Below, piece by piece: positions 1 through 5,672 of a stretch of 5,782 nt of DNA (position 1 is the first letter of the stretch; the number at the start of each line of letters is the position of its first letter). The stretch comes from Cellvibrionales bacterium (lineage in GTDB: Bacteria > Pseudomonadota > Gammaproteobacteria > Pseudomonadales > UBA7434): contig JABIQF010000151.1 of NCBI GenBank assembly GCA_018668095.1, forward strand, positions 1 through 5,782. The letters are read 5' to 3'. A model generated the notes under the pieces. The model did no database searches. It was given only the letters and a program-made list of their open reading frames with translations, and had not been told where the DNA came from. A program made the translations under genes and the position numbers.

Positions 1-76
1 CGTGCATAATATGGATTCCTGCTGCTGAGGTCAAGCGGTGTTGGGATTATTCTCCTTTTATTTACGCTTGGTCAAT

Positions 77-544
77 TTAGCCACAGCATTTTTTGAATTT
101 TTTACCGCTGCCGCAACTACAAGGGTCGTTTCTACCTACTTTCTCAGGGACAATCGTTTGTCCATCGCAAAAATACCAAGCATCATCGACTTTTTTGAAC
201 TGTGATCGTTCACAATGGCGGTGTTCAACGTCATCTTCGTCAGTATAGGCGGCGATAAAGTCTACACTACCGACTTTGTCCTCTTTTTGACCCGCTTTTG
301 AGGCGAGTATACTGAGATGGTGCCAAGTAGAACTTTCAGCCCAGTGTTGTGTGGCTTCAAAATCAAAGTCTTCACGGCTGTCAGGATGCAGTGAGTCATG
401 CAAAAAATCGACAGATGCTGTCGCATATGCACTATAGCGAGCGCGCATAAGTTGTTCAGCTGAAGAGGCTTTCGTTGTATTATTTATGATAGGGGCGCAA
501 CAATCTTCAAAGCTTATCTTTTTTCCGCAGTGACATTCGCTCAT
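77..544 (-). CDS. ychJ: YchJ-family (UPF0225) SEC-C motif protein
   Basis: This 155-residue protein belongs to the YchJ/UPF0225 family, whose biochemical role is not established. It carries a SEC-C metal-binding motif at each end: CHCGKKISFEDCC near the N-terminus and NDPCSCGSGKKFKKCCG at the very C-terminus. Both have the CxC-x8-CC spacing expected to hold one zinc. Between them lies the family signature around LMRARYSAYATA and an NTF2-like middle region ending in the conserved WYFCDG segment. Length and order match E. coli YchJ (about 152 residues). Two in-frame ATG codons exist, at 553-551 and 544-542. I chose the second because the purine-rich AAGAG lies about nine bases before it, whereas it directly abuts the first; the longer form would add MSI. 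The gene is divergent from the acyltransferase gene and has no intrinsic terminator directly after its stop. Family assignment is confident; function is unknown. Confidence 0.93.
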   Translation of the reverse strand: MSECHCGKKISFEDCCAPIINNTTKASSAEQLMRARYSAYATASVDFLHDSLHPDSREDFDFEATQHWAESSTWHHLSILASKAGQKEDKVGSVDFIAAYTDEDDVEHRHCERSQFKKVDDAWYFCDGQTIVPEKVGRNDPCSCGSGKKFKKCCG

Positions 545-606
545 AATGCTCATCTCTTAAAGTATTTGATTGTTATTAAGTATTGTCGATCGGTTTTTAA
601 TTTTTG

Positions 607-612
607 AATAAT
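607..612 (+). promoter_or_regulatory. candidate -10 box for the acyltransferase-dinG transcript
   Basis: AATAAT matches five of six bases of the sigma-70 -10 consensus and lies 18 bases after TTGTCG at 583-588, a four-of-six match to the -35 box. Initiation would fall near 619, giving a leader of about 40 bases with the ribosome binding site AAAGGTG at 641-647. The divergent region is very A/T-rich, so chance matches are easy. This is a weak, purely visual call. Confidence 0.28.
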
Positions 613-657
613 AATGAATACATGCAGTCTAACAGCAGTTAAAGGTGTAAACCATAA

Positions 658-1827
658 ATGACCGATTTTGATGATATTCGCCCTTATAATGATGGTGAGG
701 CTGTTCAAGCTATCCAGAGAATCATTAGTAATGATGAATGCTTAAGCCTGATAGCTATGCTTAAATTTCCACGATTGTTCGCTTTGTGTCCTTGGTTTAT
801 AAAGCCGCTGTTGCGTTTAAATTTACAAAAAAAGGCCAAGGTGATTCACTCGGTAGATGACTTTCAAGATATCGTCGCGGGCTACTTAAATAAAATGCTG
901 GCTAAAACGACGGATGGACTAACGATTCGCGGCTTTGAGAATGTGGTTTCAAATCAGCCTTGCCTCTTTTTAAGTAATCATAGAGATATTGCGCTTGATC
1001 CTGCGGTAACTAATTATGCGCTTTACAATAATGGCTTAAAAACGGTTCGTATTGCTATTGGTGATAATCTATTGAGTAAGCCGTTTGCATCCGATTTAAT
1101 GCGGGCGAATAAAAGCTTTATTGTTAAACGTTCATTGAGTGGTCCGCGTGAATTACTGAAGTCATTAAAGAACCTTTCTGCTTATATTTGGCATTCACTT
1201 AAAGCCGATGGCGAGAATATTTGGATTGCTCATCGTGAAGGGCGTGCAAAAGATGGTTTAGATAAAACAGAACCCGCCGTTATAAAGATGTTAACGATAG
1301 CCAAGCCAAAAGATATGTCTTTCTCAGATTATATTAATCAATTAAATATAGTGCCGGTCAGTATTTCGTATGAGTATGACCCCTGCGATGCTATGAAAGC
1401 GGCTGAGTTGCGGAAAATAGAGCTTACGGGTAGTTATACAAAATCTGAGCATGAAGACATGGAGAGTATTGGTAAGGGCATTATGGGCTCAAAAGGTCAT
1501 ATTTATGTTCATTTTGGTGAGTGTTTAAAAGGCACTTATGAAAACGCCGATGCAGTTGCAGTTGCTATTGATAAAGCGATGACTAGAAATTATCAAATAC
1601 AGCCTACCAATGTGCTTGCTTATGAATTGTTATACGGCAAAGATAAGCTGGCTGCAGCGTTTGCTATGTCAGATCTTTTCTCTGATGAAGAGTCGCAATA
1701 CACAGTAGAAGACAGTGAGAAATTCCATCAACGTATTGCTGATATGCCAGATGATGATACCGTTTGCGCCTTGAATATTTATGCTAACCCGATTGTTAAT
1801 CGAATCAATGTTCATGGGCAAGATTAA
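658..1827 (+). CDS. glycerolphosphate acyltransferase-family protein (PlsB/PlsC superfamily)
   Basis: This 389-residue protein is a member of the acyltransferase superfamily that transfers fatty acyl groups to glycerol-phosphate or lysophospholipid acceptors at the inner face of the membrane. The four family blocks appear in order: SNHRDIALD at about 106-114 (catalytic His108), NKSFIVKRS at 151-159, HREGRAKDG at 192-200 (phosphate-binding block, related to PlsB FxEGxRSR) and VPVSISYEYDPCD at 232-244. The catalytic block is unusual: the acid is at H+6 (HX5D) or H+2 rather than the classical HX4D, a form I recall from related bacterial homologues. There is no signal peptide; hydrophobic residues at about 37-54 may help membrane contact. 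The region beyond 250 has no motif I recognise. Start ATG is supported by AAAGGTG 11 bases upstream. The gene is probably co-transcribed with dinG, 34 bases downstream. The true acyl acceptor cannot be read from sequence, so I give no gene symbol. Confidence 0.85.
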   Translation: MTDFDDIRPYNDGEAVQAIQRIISNDECLSLIAMLKFPRLFALCPWFIKPLLRLNLQKKAKVIHSVDDFQDIVAGYLNKMLAKTTDGLTIRGFENVVSNQPCLFLSNHRDIALDPAVTNYALYNNGLKTVRIAIGDNLLSKPFASDLMRANKSFIVKRSLSGPRELLKSLKNLSAYIWHSLKADGENIWIAHREGRAKDGLDKTEPAVIKMLTIAKPKDMSFSDYINQLNIVPVSISYEYDPCDAMKAAELRKIELTGSYTKSEHEDMESIGKGIMGSKGHIYVHFGECLKGTYENADAVAVAIDKAMTRNYQIQPTNVLAYELLYGKDKLAAAFAMSDLFSDEESQYTVEDSEKFHQRIADMPDDDTVCALNIYANPIVNRINVHGQD

Positions 1828-1861
1828 GCCTGATTTAAACTCTTCTTATTGATACCCCTAT

Positions 1862-3994
1862 ATGAAACTTTCGGACAATACGAAAAAAGATATTCAAAAG
1901 GCTTATTCTGATTGGCTTAGTAGTAATGAATACAAGCCGCGGCGGGCACAACGAACGATGATAGCGGTGATCGCAAAAGCATTAGGTATGGTTGAGTTTG
2001 ATGCCGAAGGTGTTCGCGATGAAAAATTTAACAAACACGTTTGTTTGGTCGAGGCCGGAACAGGGACAGGCAAAACAGTTTCCTATTCTATAGCCGCTAT
2101 AATTTTAGCTAAATCGTTAGATAAAAAGCTCGTTATTTCAACAGCCACTGTCACCCTGCAAGAGCAGTTGGTGTTACGTGACCTACCTAATCTTCAAGAA
2201 ACGAGTGGTATTGATTTTTCTTTTGCTATTGCCAAGGGGCGAGGGCGCTATTTATGCCTTAGCAAAGCTTCTATGCGGCTTAAAGATGCTGATCGTTCGG
2301 GTAAAGATTTACCGATATTTCCTGATGAAGAGCGCCGACTGCCCGATAAAGCCGTTGCTCAGGTGAGGTCGTTAAGTCAGGCTTTTGACATTGGGGAGTG
2401 GGATGGCGATCGTGACAGTTGGGAGCAAAATATAAGTCATGAAGATTGGTCGTTAGTCGGAGCCGATAGAGCAAGCTGTAGTGGTAAAAAATGTCCCAGC
2501 TACCATCAGTGTGCACTTTTTAAAGCGCGTGACAAAATTAGAAATGTTGATGTAGTGGTGGCTAATCATGATTTTGTTCTAGCCGACTTAGCGACGGGTG
2601 GAGGCAATGTTTTACCCGAGCCTGAACAAACGATTTATGTGTTTGATGAGGCGCACCATCTGCCTTCAAAGTCACAGAATCATCTGAGTCGTCATATGTC
2701 ACTCTCTGCTGAGCGTCGACGTGTAACGACAACGCATAAAACCATTGCTCGCGCTATCAAAGTATTAGATCAAAAAGAAGAGATTAAACGTTTAGCTAAA
2801 ACGGCAGCACAAATTGATGAAGCTTTAGATGCTTGTTTAATTAACTTGCAGCCATTACTGGAAATGACTTTTCAAAATCATTCAGAGTTAACTAACAGTT
2901 CAGATGAGTTACGCTTTCAGGGTGGTGTAGTTCCCGATGAATTACAGCCTGTTTTTCAAGAGTTGTCAGATTGTTATGTGCTTAAGTGCAATTGTCTTCA
3001 AAAAATATCGGATTTGACGCTGGCTTCTTTTACCGAGACTCAGAGTCAGGATCAAGTGGCTAGGGAGTCGCTTTATGCGGCGCTAGGTGAGCTTTCTATT
3101 ATGTGTGAATCTGCTCGCTCAGTGTGTGTAGATTATGCGCGAGATGACGTTCCAGGAGTCATGCCTACTGTGCGGTGGCTAAAGTTGCAGCCTTCAGAGG
3201 GTATCGATGGGATATCAATGTATGCAGCGCCATTGTCGACAGCAAAAACGCTCACGGACCTTATTTGGAATCGCTGTTTTGCCTCTATTCTAACCTCTGC
3301 AACTTTGGCGGCTTTGGGAAGGTTTGAGCATTTTATTGAACAGATAGGTACCGGTGATCTTGATCAAGCTCATAAAATCCTTGGTGAGCTCAATTTTGCC
3401 GATTCTGTTTTCCATGTTCCATTAATGAAAAGTGATCCTACTCGAGCTGAAGAGCACACCCAAGAGATTATTGAGATACTTCCGCAATTGGTTTCAGAAA
3501 AGTATGGGTCCTTAGTACTGTTTTCATCTCGGCGACAATTAGATGCTGTATTTGAAGGTCTAGATCTGACACTTAAGGAGCGTGTGCTCGTCCAGGGAGA
3601 CAGGTCAAAGCAGGCGCTCATCAATAAACATAAGGAGAGAGTTGATGAGGGTATTCCAAGTATCCTGCTAGGGTTGGCAAGTTTTGCTGAAGGTTTAGAT
3701 CTTCCTGGAAACTACTGCACACAAGTTGTTATCGCTAAATTGCCTTTTGCTGTGCCTGATAGTCCCATAGATGAGGCCTTAGGTGAATGGATTGAAAAGA
3801 ATGGCGGTAATTCATTTTGGGATATTGCCGTTCCTGGAGTGTCTATTAAGTTATTACAGGCCTGCGGTAGGCTATTAAGAAGTGAAACTGATGTTGGTCG
3901 AGTTTCTTTGCTGGATAATCGAATACTCAGGAAGAGTTATGGGCAGCAGTTGTTAGCTTGCCTACCGCCTTTTAAGCAGTCTTTAGGTCACTGA
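1862..3994 (+). CDS. dinG: ATP-dependent DNA helicase DinG
   Basis: This 710-residue protein is a DinG-type superfamily 2 (XPD-like) 5'-3' DNA helicase with an iron-sulfur cluster, a family that unwinds R-loops, D-loops and forked DNA in repair and replication-transcription conflicts. Visible motifs: Walker A AGTGTGKT at 65-72; DEAH box at 262-265; LTSAT at 477-481; motif V LGLASFAEGLDLPG at 603-616; motif VI QACGRLLRS at 666-674. Cluster ligands are Cys132, Cys206, Cys211 and Cys217; their 74-5-6 spacing is the same as in E. coli DinG (120, 194, 199, 205), so the cluster should be intact. Length is as expected. The ATG at 1862 is the first possible start after an in-frame TGA at 1850-1852 and gives the normal N-terminus, yet no good Shine-Dalgarno precedes it, suggesting modest or coupled translation. 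No LexA-type CTG-N10-CAG site is visible upstream. Confidence 0.97.
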   Translation: MKLSDNTKKDIQKAYSDWLSSNEYKPRRAQRTMIAVIAKALGMVEFDAEGVRDEKFNKHVCLVEAGTGTGKTVSYSIAAIILAKSLDKKLVISTATVTLQEQLVLRDLPNLQETSGIDFSFAIAKGRGRYLCLSKASMRLKDADRSGKDLPIFPDEERRLPDKAVAQVRSLSQAFDIGEWDGDRDSWEQNISHEDWSLVGADRASCSGKKCPSYHQCALFKARDKIRNVDVVVANHDFVLADLATGGGNVLPEPEQTIYVFDEAHHLPSKSQNHLSRHMSLSAERRRVTTTHKTIARAIKVLDQKEEIKRLAKTAAQIDEALDACLINLQPLLEMTFQNHSELTNSSDELRFQGGVVPDELQPVFQELSDCYVLKCNCLQKISDLTLASFTETQSQDQVARESLYAALGELSIMCESARSVCVDYARDDVPGVMPTVRWLKLQPSEGIDGISMYAAPLSTAKTLTDLIWNRCFASILTSATLAALGRFEHFIEQIGTGDLDQAHKILGELNFADSVFHVPLMKSDPTRAEEHTQEIIEILPQLVSEKYGSLVLFSSRRQLDAVFEGLDLTLKERVLVQGDRSKQALINKHKERVDEGIPSILLGLASFAEGLDLPGNYCTQVVIAKLPFAVPDSPIDEALGEWIEKNGGNSFWDIAVPGVSIKLLQACGRLLRSETDVGRVSLLDNRILRKSYGQQLLACLPPFKQSLGH

Positions 3995-4089
3995 GCCAAC
4001 ATGACAAATTAATAAATGTGAAATAGGCGATTAGTGTAATAAACTGATTTTGATTTCTAATAAACCGTTTGAATATGGTTATATCAATA

Positions 4090-4111
4090 TTTAGTGACTC
4101 ACTTCACATTT
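4090..4111. promoter_or_regulatory. CRP/Vfr-like binding site candidate
   Basis: The site has GTGA at 4094-4097, six bases, then TCACATTT at 4104-4111. The right half matches the E. coli CRP consensus completely and the left half only in GTGA. A further isolated half-site, AAATGTGA, is at 4014-4021. The centre (between 4100 and 4101) would sit about 60 bases upstream of the predicted initiation point near 4161, a usual class I activation distance. Whether this organism has a CRP-type regulator with this specificity is not visible here. Confidence 0.3.
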
Positions 4112-4124
4112 TGATTGATTATGT

Positions 4125-4154
4125 TTGAAAAATAGACAATAATGCAAATATTAA
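4125..4154 (+). promoter_or_regulatory. candidate sigma-70 promoter for the structured leader
   Basis: TTGAAA at 4125-4130 (five of six) and TATTAA at 4149-4154 (four of six) are 18 bases apart and predict initiation near 4161. The 12-base perfect palindrome GTTGAATTCAAC at 4156-4167 overlaps that point and could be an operator. Transcription from here would run through both structured copies toward the PEP-CTERM gene, leaving a leader of about 640 bases. The surrounding A/T richness makes this a tentative call. Confidence 0.25.
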
Positions 4155-4201
4155 GGTTGAATTCAACTTTGTTGGCTTCTTTCTCTTGTATTTAGAATTG
4201 C

Positions 4202-4234
4202 TTAGCTGCATTAGGTGCATTGCCATTCAGCTAA
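4202..4234 (+). other. hairpin with TTAGCTG/CAGCTAA stem
   Basis: TTAGCTG at 4202-4208 is an exact inverted copy of CAGCTAA at 4228-4234, enclosing 19 bases that include GCATTAGGTGCATTG. It lies 29 bases ahead of the first structured element. A similar string, GCTTTATGGTGTTATTG at 4449-4465, lies ahead of the second copy but without an equally clear stem. It may be the outer part of the repeated unit. Confidence 0.35.
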
Positions 4235-4263
4235 TTAGTTAATACATAAAAATAAAATTTTAG

Positions 4264-4387
4264 GTTCGCATTCAATATGCGGACTGATATTGGGGTCTTC
4301 CTGGTAGGTCTCTCCCCGTATCCGTTTTTTCACCTATGCCTTAGGTGAAAACGTGTGCGTGTTCCTACCTAAATACCTCATATCGAT
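4264..4387 (+). ncRNA. candidate structured RNA element, copy 1 (pseudoknotted)
   Basis: Seen directly: a 5' hairpin with eight-base arms (4264-4271 with 4277-4284, one G-U pair); stem GGGG 4292-4295 with CCCC 4314-4317 around a loop holding TCCTGGTAGG; CGTA at 4317-4320; a second hairpin (CACCT 4331-4335 with AGGTG 4343-4347, extended by TTTT/AAAA and CG/CG with a two-T bulge); then CCTACC at 4364-4369, an exact complement of GGTAGG at 4303-4308 in the first loop, which would form a six-pair pseudoknot; and a closing TATCGAT. The same order and spacing recur 249 bases later with compensatory changes. The only G-U pair here, in the 5' hairpin, favours the plus strand. It could be a riboswitch-like leader, a protein-binding RNA or a stand-alone RNA. 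I recognise no known class and name no ligand; ends are approximate. Confidence 0.55.
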
Positions 4388-4504
4388 ATTTCAAAAGCTG
4401 CATGCCTATCAGGCTGCTCGTTGATTTTTAATCATAAATGCTAATTGAGCTTTATGGTGTTATTGATGTTAAGAGGGTTAGTCACTTAGAAAATTTTGAA
4501 TATT

Positions 4505-4530
4505 AAAAAAACCTGCTAATAACAGGTTTT
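4505..4530 (-). terminator. terminator-like hairpin on the minus strand
   Basis: Read on the minus strand, AAAACCTG, a seven-base loop and CAGGTTTT form an eight-pair stem, and the U-run continues to seven Ts. That is the shape of an intrinsic terminator. Read on the plus strand the stem is followed by only four Ts. No minus-strand gene ends here, so it could serve an unannotated minus-strand RNA, or simply be the 5' hairpin of structured copy 2. Confidence 0.3.
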
Positions 4531-4635
4531 AAATTGTATGTGGGTCGTCCTGGTAGACCTTGTCCACGTAGCGTTTTAACCATTTTTTGGTTAGACGTCC
4601 TGCTGTATAAAATCTACCTAGATATATTTATCGAT
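4508..4635 (+). ncRNA. candidate structured RNA element, copy 2 (pseudoknotted)
   Basis: This is the second, diverged copy. It has a 5' hairpin (AAAACCTG 4508-4515 with CAGGTTTT 4523-4530); stem GTGGG 4540-4544 with TCCAC 4563-4567 around the shared core GGGTCGTCCTGGTAG; an alternative inner stem GGTC 4543-4546 with GACC 4556-4559; CGTA at 4567-4570; a second hairpin (TAACCA 4577-4582 with TGGTTA 4588-4593 plus CGT/ACG); TCTACC at 4613-4618, the exact complement of GGTAGA at 4552-4557; and TATCGAT at 4629-4635. Relative to copy 1, the pseudoknot's last pair changes from G-C to A-T and two pairs of the second hairpin change on both sides. The copy ends about 170 bases before the PEP-CTERM start codon. 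The A-run before its 5' hairpin makes that hairpin terminator-like when read on the minus strand. Confidence 0.55.
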
Positions 4636-4735
4636 CTCTTCTGTTATTCGTGCTCGCACGGACGGCAGTGTGATATTCGTTCGGCTTACATTACATACTG
4701 TGGTTTTGTTGTAAGGGGGCTTTGCTCATTTATTT

Positions 4736-4759
4736 GCAATATCAATTTTGATTATTGGC
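4736..4759. repeat. imperfect inverted repeat ahead of the PEP-CTERM gene
   Basis: GCAATATCAA at 4736-4745 is an inverted match, with two single-base bulges, to TTGATTATTGGC at 4748-4759. The central ATCAA-TT-TTGAT is exact. It lies about 45 bases ahead of the PEP-CTERM start codon, a position fitting an operator or a short leader hairpin, but nothing more specific can be said. Confidence 0.25.
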
Positions 4760-4793
4760 AAAGGAAGTGAAGGCTCACTGAAGAATAAGAAAC

Positions 4794-4798
4794 GAGGG
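4794..4798 (+). promoter_or_regulatory. ribosome binding site deciding the PEP-CTERM start
   Basis: GAGGG ends six bases before ATG 4805. The alternative in-frame TTG at 4748 would add 19 residues ahead of the signal peptide, including charged ones, and would destroy its usual N-terminal arrangement. Confidence 0.7.
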
Positions 4799-4804
4799 TT
4801 TGTG

Positions 4805-5128
4805 ATGAATAATAAGAAAAAAAGTGTTTTGGCCTTGGCAATTGTATTTACAAGCGGGGCGCATGCAGCATTTGATCAGCTTGGAGTGTCTACTTATAGC
4901 GGTGATATTGATGATTCTTTTTTTGTGAACATTGATTTGCCGGTAGTGCAATTGGTTTCTTCGTCAGTGATGGATGTTAAGGCTGGTTATTCGACGCCTT
5001 TAATGCCCCTTCAGGACGATGGTGCGGGGGAGTTTAGCCTAAGCGTTACCGCCGTTCCGGTTCCTTCATCTTTATGGTTTTTTGGATCTGCGCTTGTCGC
5101 CTTAACGGTGATCCAGCGAAGAGCTTAA
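4805..5128 (+). CDS. small PEP-CTERM sorting domain protein
   Basis: This 107-residue secreted protein has a typical Sec signal peptide (NKKK, hydrophobic core VLALAIVF, cleavage expected after AHA at 19-21) and a PEP-CTERM-type tail: VPVPSS at 84-89, hydrophobic segment LWFFGSALVALTVI at 90-103 and the basic end QRRA. Such tails are recognised at the inner membrane by exosortase, which cleaves near the P-x-P motif; proteins of this class often go to extracellular matrix or polysaccharide layers. The second residue of PEP is Val here, a common gammaproteobacterial variant. The mature middle (about 62 residues) has no recognised domain, so function is unknown. Start ATG 4805 is chosen over an upstream in-frame TTG at 4748 because GAGGG lies six bases before it and it begins exactly at the signal peptide. 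No exosortase gene is in the window. The gene is flanked by unusually long non-coding DNA. Confidence 0.88.
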   Translation: MNNKKKSVLALAIVFTSGAHAAFDQLGVSTYSGDIDDSFFVNIDLPVVQLVSSSVMDVKAGYSTPLMPLQDDGAGEFSLSVTAVPVPSSLWFFGSALVALTVIQRRA

Positions 5129-5164
5129 TTAAATTTTATAACTCAATACTTTAAGAGGTACTGC

Positions 5165-5181
5165 TTATCGGTTGTCGATAA
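5165..5181 (+). other. stem-loop after the PEP-CTERM gene
   Basis: TTATCG at 5165-5170 pairs with CGATAA at 5176-5181 around GTTGT, 37 bases after the stop codon. It is followed by TTAAAAAAA instead of a T-run, so it is not a canonical intrinsic terminator. It could protect a transcript end or be a chance A/T-rich stem. Confidence 0.3.
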
Positions 5182-5372
5182 TTAAAAAAATAATCAAAAA
5201 CTATAGTTATTTCAGATAGTTGCGCTTAATAGTGTTGGTTCGGGCTTGCTTGTTTTAAAAAGCATCGGCCTGCGATATTCAGTACCTATAAAGCCTTGAC
5301 AGTGTATGTTAAAATATCAACATGCTGTTTTTTTAAAGCTGTTTGCTTAATTATTTCTATATTTTTTAAATT

Positions 5373-5452
5373 ATCGATTAAGTAAGTCGATTTGGTGTCT
5401 GCGCGAAAGTATTTTTGCGTTATAAATCAGGTGCATATGATAAATATGCGCC
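5373..5452 (+). other. cluster of three hairpins, possible structured RNA
   Basis: Three consecutive stems lie within 80 bases. The first is ATCGATT 5373-5379 with AGTCGAT 5385-5391, loop AAGTA. The second is CGCGAAA 5402-5408 with TTTTGCG 5413-5419, loop GTAT. The third is GGTGCATAT 5430-5438 with ATATGCGCC 5444-5452, loop GATAA. Each contains a T-G opposition that pairs as U-G only in a plus-strand transcript. They could form the 3' untranslated part of the PEP-CTERM transcript or a separate RNA. No second copy is present to test conservation. Confidence 0.35.
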
Positions 5453-5672
5453 TCATCTATTGCTATATGCATTATTAGGTGGTAAAATTTTTAACTGGTT
5501 ATTTATTAAAATAATATTTGACAAACGTTATTTTGATGCCTAAGATGGCCGCCAGTTGATTTGGTTTAAAACGAAAAGTTAAGCCCCTAGAAATGTGCTG
5601 GATTAGTTTGATTTAGAAAGTTGATTTGCCACTAGTTCGGTAAATCTGATTAAAAGATAAAAGGTTAAAAAG

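Larger units (their letters stand above)
3995..4804. other. long non-coding region upstream of the PEP-CTERM gene
   Basis: About 810 bases separate dinG from the next credible start. The stretch holds a CRP-like site and candidate promoter on the left, a palindrome at 4156-4167, a hairpin at 4202-4234, two copies of a structured element (about 4264-4387 and 4508-4635), an imperfect inverted repeat at 4736-4759 and the PEP-CTERM ribosome binding site. No intrinsic terminator for dinG is apparent. The only open frame of note, 4534-4770 on the plus strand, overlaps the second structured copy, has no family resemblance and is rejected as a gene. Confidence 0.8.

Noticed and set aside
1..80. Possible gene end on the plus strand (open from 3 to a TAG at 78-80, ending WDYSPFIYAWSI), or a minus-strand start at 7-5 preceded by AGGA
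   Set aside because: Either is possible, but 25 open codons are expected by chance quite often and I recognise no family, so I do not call a gene.
148..560. Shared 13-mer AATACTTTAAGAG upstream of ychJ (minus strand) and just after the PEP-CTERM gene
   Set aside because: One such match is about what chance predicts for both strands of a window this long and A/T-rich.
2280..2516. Minus-strand open frame of 78 codons inside dinG
   Set aside because: It lies in the opposite strand of a well-supported helicase gene and shows no motif.
4292..4320. Sigma-54 promoter, suggested by CTGG and TTG-like spacing in the repeated cores
   Set aside because: The GG-N10-GC arrangement is not met in either copy, and the region is better explained by paired stems.
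4541..4570. ZTP riboswitch, because of GGGTCGT followed by CTGG
   Set aside because: The rest of the ZTP/pfl consensus is absent and copy 1 does not retain the resemblance.
4534..4770. Plus-strand open frame of 78 codons
   Set aside because: It starts inside structured copy 2, lacks a ribosome binding site, has no family resemblance and overlaps a region whose variation follows RNA stems.
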